From Pseudomonadaceae bacterium (GTDB lineage: Bacteria; Pseudomonadota; Gammaproteobacteria; Pseudomonadales; Pseudomonadaceae), in assembly GCA_030602315.1 (NCBI GenBank), contig JAUVZY010000003.1, positions 1 to 59,536 on the forward strand: 59,536 bases of DNA, read 5' to 3'. Positions 1 through 9,078 of the stretch are shown one piece after another. Numbering within the stretch: position 1 is the stretch's first letter; every line of letters starts with the position of its first letter. Both the position numbers and the translations under genes were made by a program. Below the pieces are notes generated by a model. That model was not told the DNA's origin, did not search any database, and was given only the letters and a program-made list of their open reading frames with translations.

Positions 1-391
1 TCATAAAAAACCTCCTCGCGTTCAGCCACATGTTTTGCTATCGAGCTTCCCGTACGATCACTCGGCGGTGATTCTTGTTCCGTCGACTTCGTCTCTAGAG
101 CTCCAGCCTCTCGGGCGGCCAGGACCTACTGGCTACCATTCCAGGGGCGATGGTTAAGCCGTGACGAACCTGGCACGAAATGGGTGTCGAGCGGGCGGAG
201 ACCCCTCAAGGAAAGGCCGCGGGGTGAGGCGTATGCGTTAGCCGCATAACCTAACCTGAGCAGGTTTCAGTGGGTGATTGCAGTGGGTCAAGACACTGGC
301 GCCTTCGAAAATCGAGCTCAGCGATGCCAAGCCCGCTGGATGTGCGCGAGCAGCACGCGCGCCAGTTGAGGCGCTGCAAGCGGCCTATGGT
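1..391. other. Non-coding flank with RNA-like stems, unassigned
   Basis: I see no convincing gene here. The stretch around 165-275 can fold: GAACCTG near 166 can pair with CAGGTTTC near 262, a CCCCTC arm pairs with a GGGGTGAGG-like arm, and ATGCG/CGCAT closes a small loop near 231-246. This resembles domain I of a bacterial group II intron, but no intron reverse transcriptase is present in the window, so the assignment is a guess. The segment ends exactly where the IS21 terminal repeat begins. It does not continue the ISL3 transposase found on the other side of that IS, so the junction is not a simple insertion. Confidence 0.3.
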
Positions 392-418
392 TGTTACCGC
401 CAACGTAAAACTGACCCC
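392..418 (+). repeat. IS21 left terminal inverted repeat
   Basis: These 27 bp begin TGTTACCGCC and end CTGACCCC. They match the reverse complement of 2326-2352 at 21 of 27 positions by eye. A further TGACCCC-type copy follows inside each end (near 435-442 and 2290-2297), which fits the multiple transposase-binding repeats usual in IS21 termini. Confidence 0.85.
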
Positions 419-475
419 CTGACGCCGAGGCAAATTTGACCCCCTGGGCGATCATGGCGGCTTTGAGCTGCCGAG

Positions 476-2277
<1,802 letters not shown>

Positions 2278-2325
2278 CCCAACGGCCCAGGGGGTCAAAT
2301 CTCACTCGGCGTTTTCATACGAAAA

Positions 2326-2352
2326 GGGGTCACTTTTCGGTCGGCGTTGACA
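2326..2352 (-). repeat. IS21 right terminal inverted repeat
   Basis: Read on the minus strand it starts TGTCAACGCCGACCG and ends GTGACCCC, pairing with 392-418. It marks the right boundary of the IS21 copy. The next base (2353) belongs to the broken ISL3 transposase. Confidence 0.85.
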
Positions 2353-2785
2353 GATATGGTAGAAGCGCTCCTTGTGCTCGTAAGCCGCCAAGAGCTGGGG
2401 GGAATGCTCCTGTCCAGGTCTCCATGATGAGCCGTTCGCGGTCTGAAACGTCGTGAGCGCGCTTCAGCAGGATTTTCCGGTCACCTTTGAGGGTCCGGCG
2501 CTGATTGGGCTTCAACTCCTTCCTTAGGCCTTTGCGGATCTTCTCTAAGGCCTCGTTGGCCATGCGCACGACGTGGAACTTATCGACCACGATACGGGCC
2601 TGTGGCAGCACCGTCTGGAAGGCGCGGCGGTAGGGCTTCCACATGTCCATGCTGACGATCTCGACCTGGTGGCGGTTGGCCATGCTCATGAGGCGTCTTG
2701 TCACCCTCTCTTGCTGACGACCGGGTAGCAGGTCCAGCAGGGTGCGCTCTTCCAGATTGGTTAGGATGCAGCAGAGCCCTTGGCA
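2353..2785 (-). pseudogene. tnpA: ISL3-family transposase remnant
   Basis: The minus strand encodes the central part of an ISL3 transposase: LEERTLLDLLPGR, then VSMDMWKPYRRAF and VDKFHVVRMANEAL, which hold conserved Asp residues of the DDE core. The N-terminal third is missing above about 2785. A run of six G at 2397-2402 shifts the frame: read past one base it gives QLLAAYEHKERFY, the expected continuation. IS21 then cuts the gene at 2352 and no C-terminal part is found to its left. It is therefore broken three ways. Identity as ISL3 is firm; the exact IS name is not. Confidence 0.85.
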
Positions 2786-2898
2786 GCAGTCGTGCATCAG
2801 GAACGTACAGCTGGCTCATGAAGGCGTGCCGCCTTATCAAGGCCCAGGACGCGCCTATTCCGGAAGTCAAGCATGCGATAGCGAAGACGCTAGGCGAT

Positions 2899-3420
2899 TC
2901 AGCGGCGGCGGCTGCCTGGTTGATGTCGTATTTCCGCCCAAATAAAGAGGGCGACACCGAGGAAGATCCATACGTCCGCTAGGTTGAACGATGGCCAGTG
3001 CCACTGGGCATAGTGAAAATCGAGAAAATCCTCTACGTAGCCTAACCGCAAGCGATCTGCGACATTGCCCAACGCGCCGCCGAGGATCGCACTGAGGGCG
3101 AGCCGATAACTCAGTACGCGTGGTGAACGCCAAAGCCAGTACACCAGTAATATCGAGATAACCAGGGCCAGTCCGATGAAAAGCGGCTGCTGCCAACCGC
3201 CGACATCCGCGAGAAAGCTGAAGGCCGCCCCCGTATTGTGGCGGTGGACCCAATTGAAGAAGGGTGCGGCAGGCACGCTTTCACCATGCGCTAGCATGGT
3301 GCTGGCAAGGTACTTGCTCGCCTGATCGACAAACAGTAACAGGAGCGAGAGCCACAGCCAGCGCATCGCCTTTCCCGGCTCGTGGGCTTTCTCTGCGAGC
3401 CGACTGCCATAAGTAGACAT
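2899..3420 (-). CDS. lspA: Lipoprotein signal peptidase (signal peptidase II), element-borne copy
   Basis: A 173-residue inner-membrane aspartyl protease that removes the signal peptide of diacylglyceryl-modified prolipoproteins. The two catalytic aspartates are present: D122 in GNVADR and D149 in FNLADV. Four hydrophobic helices are evident. I chose the ATG at 3420 because AGGAGG lies just upstream; a start seven codons earlier lacks that spacing. It lies about 50 bp below lnt in the same direction. As an accessory copy on a metal-resistance element it resembles PbrC/LspA passengers, and probably adds to a chromosomal lspA elsewhere. Confidence 0.93.
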   Translation of the reverse strand: MSTYGSRLAEKAHEPGKAMRWLWLSLLLLFVDQASKYLASTMLAHGESVPAAPFFNWVHRHNTGAAFSFLADVGGWQQPLFIGLALVISILLVYWLWRSPRVLSYRLALSAILGGALGNVADRLRLGYVEDFLDFHYAQWHWPSFNLADVWIFLGVALFIWAEIRHQPGSRRR

Positions 3421-3473
3421 ATCCCCTTCCTCCTGACCCAATCTAGAATTTGCTCGCTGCTAAATAACAAGCG

Positions 3474-5051
3474 TCATGTACCCAACCGATGATGCCGACG
3501 AATTCGACGGAGCAGGAGCAGGCCGAGTCCGAGTGCGGTCAGGCCAAGGACAGGCCAATCCCGCCAGCGCACATAAGGGGGCGCGCCAGTTCGCGGTGTC
3601 ACTTCGGCGCTGAGGGTGGCCACTTCGAACTGCGGAGCACGCTTGAGCACTTTGCCCTCATGATTGATGGCTGCTGTGATACCGGTGTTCGTGGCTCGAA
3701 GAAGGTCACGTCCGGTTTCGATGGCACGCATGCGTGCCATCTGGAAATGCTGGAGGGGGCCGAGCGAGCTGCCGAACCAGGCATCGTTGCTGACATTCAC
3801 CAGTAACTGCGCTTCGGGCAGAAGCTCAGTGACTTCGGCACCAAAGACCGCCTCGTAGCAGATGAGTGCCCCTACGGGCACCCCTGCTGCATTCAGGACG
3901 TGCGCTTCCCGTCCCGGTGTGAAGTCGGACATGGGCGCCCCGAGCACGTCGAGGGCCGACCCCAAAAGATCCCGAAACGGAACATATTCACCGAAGGGCA
4001 CCAGGTGGCGTTTGTAGTAGAAGCCTGAGGGATCGGAGAGGCTTACCACGGCGTTGTAGGTACGGCCCTCCGCCTCGCGTACCGGGACGCCAATCATTAA
4101 CGATGTGCCTGCCTGATCGGCTAACGCCTCAAGCTCAGCAAGATATGCTTTGGCCTGGTCATGCCACATCGGGATTGCCGCTTCTGGCCAGATCACGATA
4201 TCGGCTCCGAGATGCTGCGCGGTAAGCGCCTGATAGCGCTCAAGTGTGATGTCCCGGTATCTCGGGTCCCATTTCTTGTCTTGCGCGATGTTTCCTTGCA
4301 AGAGGACGACATCGATCGGGTCAGCGGCTGGCTGCGTCCATTCACGATCCAGCAGTTGCAAGCCGGCGAGGGTAGCGACTAACACGGCACCGACTACCGC
4401 AGCACGGCGCAGGCTTGGCCCCTGGACAACCCAGGCAAGCCCGCCAGCGAGAAGTGCCACCAGTAAACTCACGCCAAGCACGCCAAAGACGGGAGCGATA
4501 GTGGCAAGTGTGGTGTCGGTCTGGCTGTAGCCAATGAAGAGCCAGGGAAAGCCGGTCAAGAACCAGGTGCGCATCCATTCACTCAGCACCCATGCCGCAG
4601 GTAGCCCTAGCCAGAGTGCCATTGCATCCATCTCAGGGCGCAGGCAGCGCACGAGGTACGCGACGCCCCATGGAAAGAGGGCGAGCAGCGAGACAAAGGC
4701 CGCCGTGACTAACACCGCCACCACGGGGCCATTGCCGTACTGGCTAATGCTGATAAAGACCCAGGAGACACCCACGCCGAAGTAGCCAAGGCCAAAGAGG
4801 TAGGCCGACCACAGCGCCTGACGCCTTGAAGACTGCGCGGTCAGGACAAAAAATGTTGCCAGAGCGATCACCGCAAGCCATGCCCAGCCCACAGGGGCAA
4901 AGGCAAGCGGCATGGCGCCTCCAGCAAGTAGAGCCATCCCCCCTGTCAGAAGCGGCTTATAGCGCACGCCCGTGTATAGGCTAGAGGGTAGCGCGCACTT
5001 ATCACCCAATGCTCTCTCGCCTCCGAATCCAGGATCAACCCTGTGGCTCAT
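3474..5051 (-). CDS. lnt: Apolipoprotein N-acyltransferase, element-borne copy
   Basis: A 525-residue membrane enzyme that adds the third acyl chain to the N-terminal Cys of lipoproteins, the step after LspA. The N-terminal half has about six to seven membrane segments. The periplasmic nitrilase-like domain (about 245-480) carries the full catalytic triad E290 (WPEAAIP), K347 (YYKRHLVPFGEYVP) and C398 (ICYEAVF). A final membrane segment lies near 495-512. The length is normal for Lnt. It is directly upstream of lspA, giving a two-step lipoprotein-maturation pair on a mobile element. The start at 5051 is approximate because no strong ribosome site is visible. Confidence 0.92.
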   Translation of the reverse strand: MSHRVDPGFGGERALGDKCALPSSLYTGVRYKPLLTGGMALLAGGAMPLAFAPVGWAWLAVIALATFFVLTAQSSRRQALWSAYLFGLGYFGVGVSWVFISISQYGNGPVVAVLVTAAFVSLLALFPWGVAYLVRCLRPEMDAMALWLGLPAAWVLSEWMRTWFLTGFPWLFIGYSQTDTTLATIAPVFGVLGVSLLVALLAGGLAWVVQGPSLRRAAVVGAVLVATLAGLQLLDREWTQPAADPIDVVLLQGNIAQDKKWDPRYRDITLERYQALTAQHLGADIVIWPEAAIPMWHDQAKAYLAELEALADQAGTSLMIGVPVREAEGRTYNAVVSLSDPSGFYYKRHLVPFGEYVPFRDLLGSALDVLGAPMSDFTPGREAHVLNAAGVPVGALICYEAVFGAEVTELLPEAQLLVNVSNDAWFGSSLGPLQHFQMARMRAIETGRDLLRATNTGITAAINHEGKVLKRAPQFEVATLSAEVTPRTGAPPYVRWRDWPVLGLTALGLGLLLLRRIRRHHRLGT

Positions 5052-5207
5052 GCTTTCTTGCTCCGCTTAATCAAGCTGCGTCAATTCATTCGGCCGGCTG
5101 GCCAGGGTGGCAAAGTGAATGTTTCTGGACTCGACTAGGTGCGCCGTAAGCTGGGAGCTGCTTCGTATTCGGCCAGCACGACAGTGGCTGTGTTGGGGAG
5201 CAGTACG

Positions 5208-5969
5208 TTAGCTTTGCGATACCACCCCTTCCAAGCCCGCTGATACCAGAACGAACAGGACGAAGCCGCCTATGAAAGCCAGCGGTGAGATGTGCGTATC
5301 GTCACCGCTCTCGTGAGCCTCGGAGACCATATCTTCGATGGCAGCGACCGTGAGAAGGCCTGCCGTGAACGTCAGTGCCGCTAGCTTAAATGCCTCCGGC
5401 TGGTTCCTGAGTACGAAGTAAGCAAAGACGGCTGCCGAGAGCACAGGAATCGCGAAGGAAGCAGAGAGCAGTATCCGCTTGCTACGAGGGATTCCTTTAT
5501 CTTTCATGGTGGCGATCGTCGCAAAGCCCTCAGGAACATCGGCGAGAACCTGACCCGCCGCCAGGATTATCGCGACCGACGGTGAGACCGCCGACCCCGC
5601 CCCGATCAGGAGGCCATCGCTGAACAGGTCGATGGATACGGCGATATAGATCATCCAGACACTCGTCTGACCGCCTTCTCCCTGCTGGCCTTGTCGCTTC
5701 TGGAGACTCTCAACGAGCTTCTCGATACCTACGTAAGCAATGCCGCCCAGCGCGAAAGCGAGGGCGATTACCCAGGCTGAGAGGTTCTCTAGCACGCGCG
5801 GCATGATTTCAACCGCCACCACCGCAATGACGAGGCCGGCAGCGCCGTGAAGGGCGTAATTGAGACGGCGCCCGGTAGTTCGGGAGGCCTCCGCAGCGAG
5901 CCCACCACTAAAATTGCCTAAGGCGGGCAACAGCGCCAGGCCGAGTACCAGCCAGATACTATCCATCAT
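5208..5969 (-). CDS. ZIP-family metal transporter
   Basis: A 253-residue membrane protein with about eight hydrophobic helices, resembling the ZIP family of divalent metal permeases. In ZIP proteins the transport site sits in TM4 (HN..DG) and TM5 (H..PEG). Here the corresponding segments read DLFSDG and ADVPEG, so the first histidine of each is replaced by an acidic residue. The fold is kept but the metal preference or direction may differ. A strong ribosome site (AAGGAAGGAAG) precedes tandem ATGs at 5969/5966. It lies between lnt and the CDF gene in a leftward series controlled from the merR side. Confidence 0.8.
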   Translation of the reverse strand: MMDSIWLVLGLALLPALGNFSGGLAAEASRTTGRRLNYALHGAAGLVIAVVAVEIMPRVLENLSAWVIALAFALGGIAYVGIEKLVESLQKRQGQQGEGGQTSVWMIYIAVSIDLFSDGLLIGAGSAVSPSVAIILAAGQVLADVPEGFATIATMKDKGIPRSKRILLSASFAIPVLSAAVFAYFVLRNQPEAFKLAALTFTAGLLTVAAIEDMVSEAHESGDDTHISPLAFIGGFVLFVLVSAGLEGVVSQS

Positions 5970-6111
5970 CTTCCTTCCTTGGTTGATTCCTAGATACGCT
6001 ACCTTGCTGGCTCCGAGCCTTCGCGCTATATGCTGTCGTTCAGGCCTAGCGCGCTTGTACAGCCACTTCGATCAAGTGTCCCAGGCATCGATAGCTGCGT
6101 ACCGTGCAGCC

Positions 6112-7008
6112 TCACCCCTTGAGCGCCAGGATGCGCCGAGCGCCGTTGAGGACGATCAGGCCCACGATGGTACCGATAATCAGGTCAGGGTAGCTGGACC
6201 CCGTCCAGGCGACCAAGGCACCGGCGGCGATGACGCCCATGTTGATCACCACATCATTGGCCGAGAATATCCAGCTTGCCTTCATATGCGCGCCGCCTTC
6301 GCGGTGCTTGGATATCAACAGCAGGCAACCGGTATTGGCGATCAACGCGACGAAGGCGATCGCCATCATCATCAGCGATTCAGGCTCACTACCGAAAACA
6401 AAGCGTCGCACCACCTCGACGAGTACGCCGATAGCCAAAATCAGTTGCAGTACCCCTGCCAGATGCGCGGCACGTACCTGCATTTTCGCACTGCGCCCTA
6501 CGGCATAGAGAGCCAGGCCATAGACGGCTGCATCGGCAAACATATCCAGGGAATCAGCGATCAGGCCGGTAGACTGGGCGATCAGGCCAGCAGTCATTTC
6601 CACCACGAACATGATCGCATTGATACCGAGCAACACGCGCAGAGTGCCTGACTCCTGCGTAGCAGAGACTGCCGAGCTCTCAGCGGCCTTGATCGTCTCT
6701 GGGTCGGCAATGACGGTTTCCTGAAGAGAGGCGCCTAGCCCCAAGGTCGCCAGTTTCGCGGTAATGGGCTCAGCCTCGCCGTCATGCACGACCTCCAATC
6801 GGCGGTTCGACAAGTCGAAGGACAGCGTTCGAATCTCATCAAAGCCGTTCAGCGCCAAGCGGATCATCCGTTCTTCTGAGGGACAATCCATCTTCGGCAC
6901 AGCATACACGCTGACCCATTCCCCTGACGCTTCGGAGGAGACCGGCATATCGGTATCCGCTGCAGGCGTTGCATCGCAGCTACATGGGCCACCACAGGCT
7001 TTACTCAC
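6112..7008 (-). CDS. HMA-CDF fusion cation transporter
   Basis: A cation diffusion facilitator (CzcD-like) of 298 residues with an added N-terminal metal-binding module. A Cys-rich start (SKACGGPCSC) is followed by an HMA-like domain at about 32-95 whose binding loop reads MDCPSEE, then six membrane helices. The CDF site motifs are DSLDMFADA (TM2) and SANDVVIN (TM5), which differ from the H/D sites of zinc exporters. I prefer the GTG start at 7008: GGAG lies 8 bases upstream, and the promoter near 7041-7074 would make an ATG at 7032 almost leaderless. It is divergent from merR and probably its main target. Confidence 0.85.
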   Translation of the reverse strand: MSKACGGPCSCDATPAADTDMPVSSEASGEWVSVYAVPKMDCPSEERMIRLALNGFDEIRTLSFDLSNRRLEVVHDGEAEPITAKLATLGLGASLQETVIADPETIKAAESSAVSATQESGTLRVLLGINAIMFVVEMTAGLIAQSTGLIADSLDMFADAAVYGLALYAVGRSAKMQVRAAHLAGVLQLILAIGVLVEVVRRFVFGSEPESLMMMAIAFVALIANTGCLLLISKHREGGAHMKASWIFSANDVVINMGVIAAGALVAWTGSSYPDLIIGTIVGLIVLNGARRILALKG

Positions 7009-7040
7009 GATACGGCTCCAGTTAACCAACATAGATTGCT

Positions 7041-7074
7041 AGTATTAAAAACTATATAGCTACTATAAGGTCAA
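7041..7074 (-). promoter_or_regulatory. MerR-type promoter/operator of the cation transporter
   Basis: On the minus strand TTGACC (7069-7074) is followed by a long, 20 to 21-base spacer and TTAATACT near 7040-7047. Over-long spacers are typical of promoters untwisted by MerR regulators. The spacer holds the dyad ATAG-TAG-CTAT (7055-7066). It lies between the transporter start at 7008 and the divergent merR start at 7107, as expected for CadR/ZntR/PbrR systems. Confidence 0.75.
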
Positions 7075-7106
7075 TGGGACAGATGATCCGTTGAGGAGTA
7101 AGCCTG

Positions 7107-7541
7107 ATGCGCATTGGTCAGTTAGCCCAGATAGCGGGTATCGACACGCAGACGATCCGCTTCTATGAGCAGCAGGGCCTGTTGCCGCCGCCAGAACGGC
7201 AGGAGAATGGTTACCGTGTCTATACCGAGAAGCATGGCGAGTGGCTTGCCTTTATCCGCCGCTGCCGAATTCTGGACCTGTCACTGACAGAGATTCGCGA
7301 GCTACAGAGCTATCAGGACGACCCTCGCCAGCCCTGTACCGCCGTCAACGCCATGCTCGATGACCACATCTCTCATGTGCGGTCGCAGATAACTGCTCTG
7401 CAAGCGCTTGAGCAACAACTCGTTTCACTGAGGGCGAGTTGCAACGAGGGTCGGGAGATCAATGCCTGCGGCATCCTGACGGGGATCAGCGAGGAGAGCA
7501 AACAACAGCTGTATAGGGCTAGCTCAGGCCGTAAGGACTGA
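7107..7541 (+). CDS. MerR-family metal regulator, CadR/PbrR type
   Basis: A 144-residue metal-responsive activator. Residues 1-40 are the MerR winged helix (MRIGQLAQIAGIDTQTIRFY), followed by the long dimer helix. Cysteines in QPCTAV (about 77) and in the C-terminal loop CNEG...NACGIL (about 112 and 119) match the three-Cys site of CadR/PbrR proteins for cadmium or lead. GAGGAG precedes the ATG. It is divergent from the HMA-CDF gene with a shared promoter region, so it likely controls the transporter and perhaps the ZIP-lnt-lspA genes below it. Cd, Pb or Zn specificity cannot be read from sequence. Confidence 0.9.
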   Translation: MRIGQLAQIAGIDTQTIRFYEQQGLLPPPERQENGYRVYTEKHGEWLAFIRRCRILDLSLTEIRELQSYQDDPRQPCTAVNAMLDDHISHVRSQITALQALEQQLVSLRASCNEGREINACGILTGISEESKQQLYRASSGRKD

Positions 7542-7724
7542 GCAGAGACATGCCGGACCTTGCAGTGACATTGTGAATGCATGGTGTGTTGATCGCGAAG
7601 CCTCACTGCGTATCTCGGCATGCGAACCTGGGCGTTGCTGCAAACTTGCAGGGGCCGTGAAGAAGAGTCGTCATCAACCAGGTAATCCGCTGAGCTGATG
7701 GTTGGTTCCGTCATCATGATATGA

Positions 7725-7752
7725 GCCAATCAACCAAAAAATCCGGATACCC
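7725..7752. repeat. Right terminal repeat of the ISL3/ISPpu12-type element
   Basis: Read on the minus strand it begins GGGTATCCGGATTTTTTGG and continues TTGATTGGC, which matches the style of ISL3-family ends (GGGTAT start). It lies just past merR, at the expected outer edge of the cargo. No matching partner is present in 1-391, consistent with loss of the other end. Confidence 0.6.
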
Positions 7753-7785
7753 GGTATTACCTAGCCGCGGATTCGTTTGGTGGGG

Positions 7786-8139
7786 TCATTTCTTGTAAAT
7801 GACGCGGAGCTTCTTGTTCACGTAGTCCTTGAGGATTTCGTAGTCAGGATCGTAAGTGGCGAGCGTATGACCTATGCCGGCGGCAGCCCCGATAGCAGCA
7901 GCGGTCAGCGTTACCGGAGTGGAGACCACGCCTAGCACGCCTCCCAGGATGCCGCCTTGCATGACCGAGCTCTTCAGATCGCTCTTGACCCGGCATTTCA
8001 TGCCCAGGCTCTCGATCCCGGTTTCCACGAGCTTGATGCCGGCAGTGAAGTTGCCTCGGAGGCCGACAACCTCGAACGAGGCTTTGCTCCTGAGCAGCCC
8101 TTCGATCAGGGTTTCGTTCAGTCCAGTAACGACGTTCAT
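7786..8139 (-). CDS. Hypothetical protein with glycine-rich hydrophobic segment
   Basis: A 117-residue protein I cannot assign. Residues about 60-95 are a Gly/Ala-rich hydrophobic stretch (GGILGGVLGVVSTP, then IGAAAGIGH) of glycine-zipper type, flanked by charged ends, so it may contact membranes or oligomerise. GAGGAG precedes the ATG at 8139. It is divergent from the XRE gene and shares the intergenic region with the inverted-repeat operator, so it may be controlled by that regulator. It is the first gene outside the ISL3 element. Confidence 0.6.
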   Translation of the reverse strand: MNVVTGLNETLIEGLLRSKASFEVVGLRGNFTAGIKLVETGIESLGMKCRVKSDLKSSVMQGGILGGVLGVVSTPVTLTAAAIGAAAGIGHTLATYDPDYEILKDYVNKKLRVIYKK

Positions 8140-8185
8140 ACGGCTCCTCGATGCTGTCGGGCATGGGGTGGGTTTAGGTTGCAGG

Positions 8186-8202
8186 TCAACCTTTTAGGTT
8201 GA
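8186..8202. promoter_or_regulatory. Inverted-repeat operator TCAACC-N5-GGTTGA
   Basis: A perfect 6-bp dyad with a 5-base spacer lies between two divergent genes. Related half sites occur at about 8174-8180 (TAGGTTG) and 8250-8259 (AGGTTGACCT, a palindrome close to the XRE start). The repeated AGGTTGA/TCAACC word suggests cooperative binding, most simply by the adjacent XRE protein regulating itself and the divergent gene. Confidence 0.6.
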
Positions 8203-8272
8203 GTCTCGGTCTCATAGGCCCTTCATGTCAACAGGGTGGTGCTCGACCATTCAGGTTGACCTGGAGGGTGGA

Positions 8273-8620
8273 ATGCCGAAGACCGATTCAAAGCAACCGG
8301 CGGAACTGATTGGGCAGGCGATCTCTCGCAAGCGCATTGCCTGCGGGATGAGCCAAGAGCAAGTCGCCGAGAGCTTAGGCATCGGCAGCGAGGCGGTATC
8401 GCGCATCGAGCGGGGGCTCGTTCCGCCCAATGTCGAGCGGCTGATGCAACTCGCCACGCTCTTTGGCTGCGAGGCGGCCGAGTTGCTGACAGAAGGCAGC
8501 TCGCGCCCGGAGGATCAGGCGCGCCGGCTGCTGAGCTTGCTGGCCACCCTCAAGGCCGATGACCGTACCCTGGTCATGGAACTGGTGGAGCGCTTGGTCG
8601 AACGGTTGGGCCGCCGTTAG
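8273..8620 (+). CDS. XRE-family transcriptional regulator
   Basis: A 115-residue phage-repressor-like DNA-binding protein. The HTH_3 domain spans about 10-66 (GQAISRKRIACGMSQEQVAESLG, IGSEAVSRIERG). The C-terminal 40 residues form an amphipathic helix rich in Leu, Arg and Glu (VMELVERLVERLG), probably for dimerisation. I chose ATG 8273, which is preceded by GGAGGGTGG, over an ATG 16 codons upstream. The upstream palindrome AGGTTGACCT fits autoregulation. It converges with a small membrane-protein gene, overlapping its end by a few bases. Confidence 0.85.
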   Translation: MPKTDSKQPAELIGQAISRKRIACGMSQEQVAESLGIGSEAVSRIERGLVPPNVERLMQLATLFGCEAAELLTEGSSRPEDQARRLLSLLATLKADDRTLVMELVERLVERLGRR

Positions 8621-8805
8621 GTATGTTCCACGCTGAGTGCGCAGCACCTAGCCTCCCTCCAGCAACCCGGTCGTACCCGCTCCCGGTTTGTGCGCTGCGC
8701 GCTCCGCAGGGCGGCACCGAGCAAGCCGACCAACAAGGCAAGTCCTGCGGCGGCTTCGCAGGTCAGCATGGCCGTGGACTCGCAGATCAGGCAGTGTCTG
8801 TTCAT
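8617..8805 (-). CDS. Small predicted membrane protein
   Basis: A 62-residue protein of unknown function. TAGGAG lies 8 bases before the ATG at 8805. One hydrophobic helix (about 17-36, AAAGLALLVGLLGAAL) follows a Cys-rich N-terminus (RHCLICESTAMLTC), and the C-terminus is Arg-rich. It is the last gene of the leftward run that starts at 13052. The good ribosome site and operon position support it despite its size. Confidence 0.5.
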   Translation of the reverse strand: MNRHCLICESTAMLTCEAAAGLALLVGLLGAALRSAQRTNRERVRPGCWREARCCALSVEHT

Positions 8806-8867
8806 CGTAAATTCTCCTAAAGCGTGAATGCAGCCGCCGGTGATCTGGCGGCAGATGGCGATGTGGA

Positions 8868-9065
8868 TCACGGCGAAGAGGCTGTGGCGGCTTTGGCCGC
8901 AGTGATCAGTTTCAGCAGGCGGCAGAACATCCAGCACGCCAGCAATACGGCGATCAACAGCGGCGGAAAGCGCACCATCAGAATCACCAGCAGCACGAGG
9001 GTCAGGCAGCCCGTGAAAATGCCAGCGAACATGAACACGGCGGCAAAGATTCGTAGCGGCTTCAT
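8868..9065 (-). CDS. Small two-helix membrane protein
   Basis: A 65-residue, almost wholly hydrophobic protein of unknown function, with helices at about 5-31 and 34-55 and a basic hinge. AAGGAG precedes the ATG. It starts 13 bases after radC in the same direction, so it belongs to the same operon. Confidence 0.6.
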   Translation of the reverse strand: MKPLRIFAAVFMFAGIFTGCLTLVLLVILMVRFPPLLIAVLLACWMFCRLLKLITAAKAATASSP

Positions 9066-9078
9066 CGTTGTGTGCTCC

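Larger units (their letters stand above)
2353..7752 (-). mobile_element. ISL3-family (ISPpu12-type) element with metal and lipoprotein cargo, left end lost
   Basis: This block holds a degraded ISL3 transposase, lspA, lnt, a ZIP transporter, an HMA-CDF transporter and a divergent MerR regulator, and ends at 7752 in a sequence resembling an ISL3 terminal repeat. The published ISPpu12 element of the TOL plasmid is known to carry an ISL3 transposase with lspA, a CDF transporter and a merR gene, so the combination is diagnostic. Here lnt and a ZIP gene are also present. The transposase end is truncated and overrun by IS21, so the copy can no longer move by itself. Confidence 0.75.

Noticed and set aside
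8623..8820. Plus-strand frame of 65 codons near 8623
   Set aside because: No ribosome site or hydrophobic pattern; the opposite strand has a small membrane protein with a good ribosome site.
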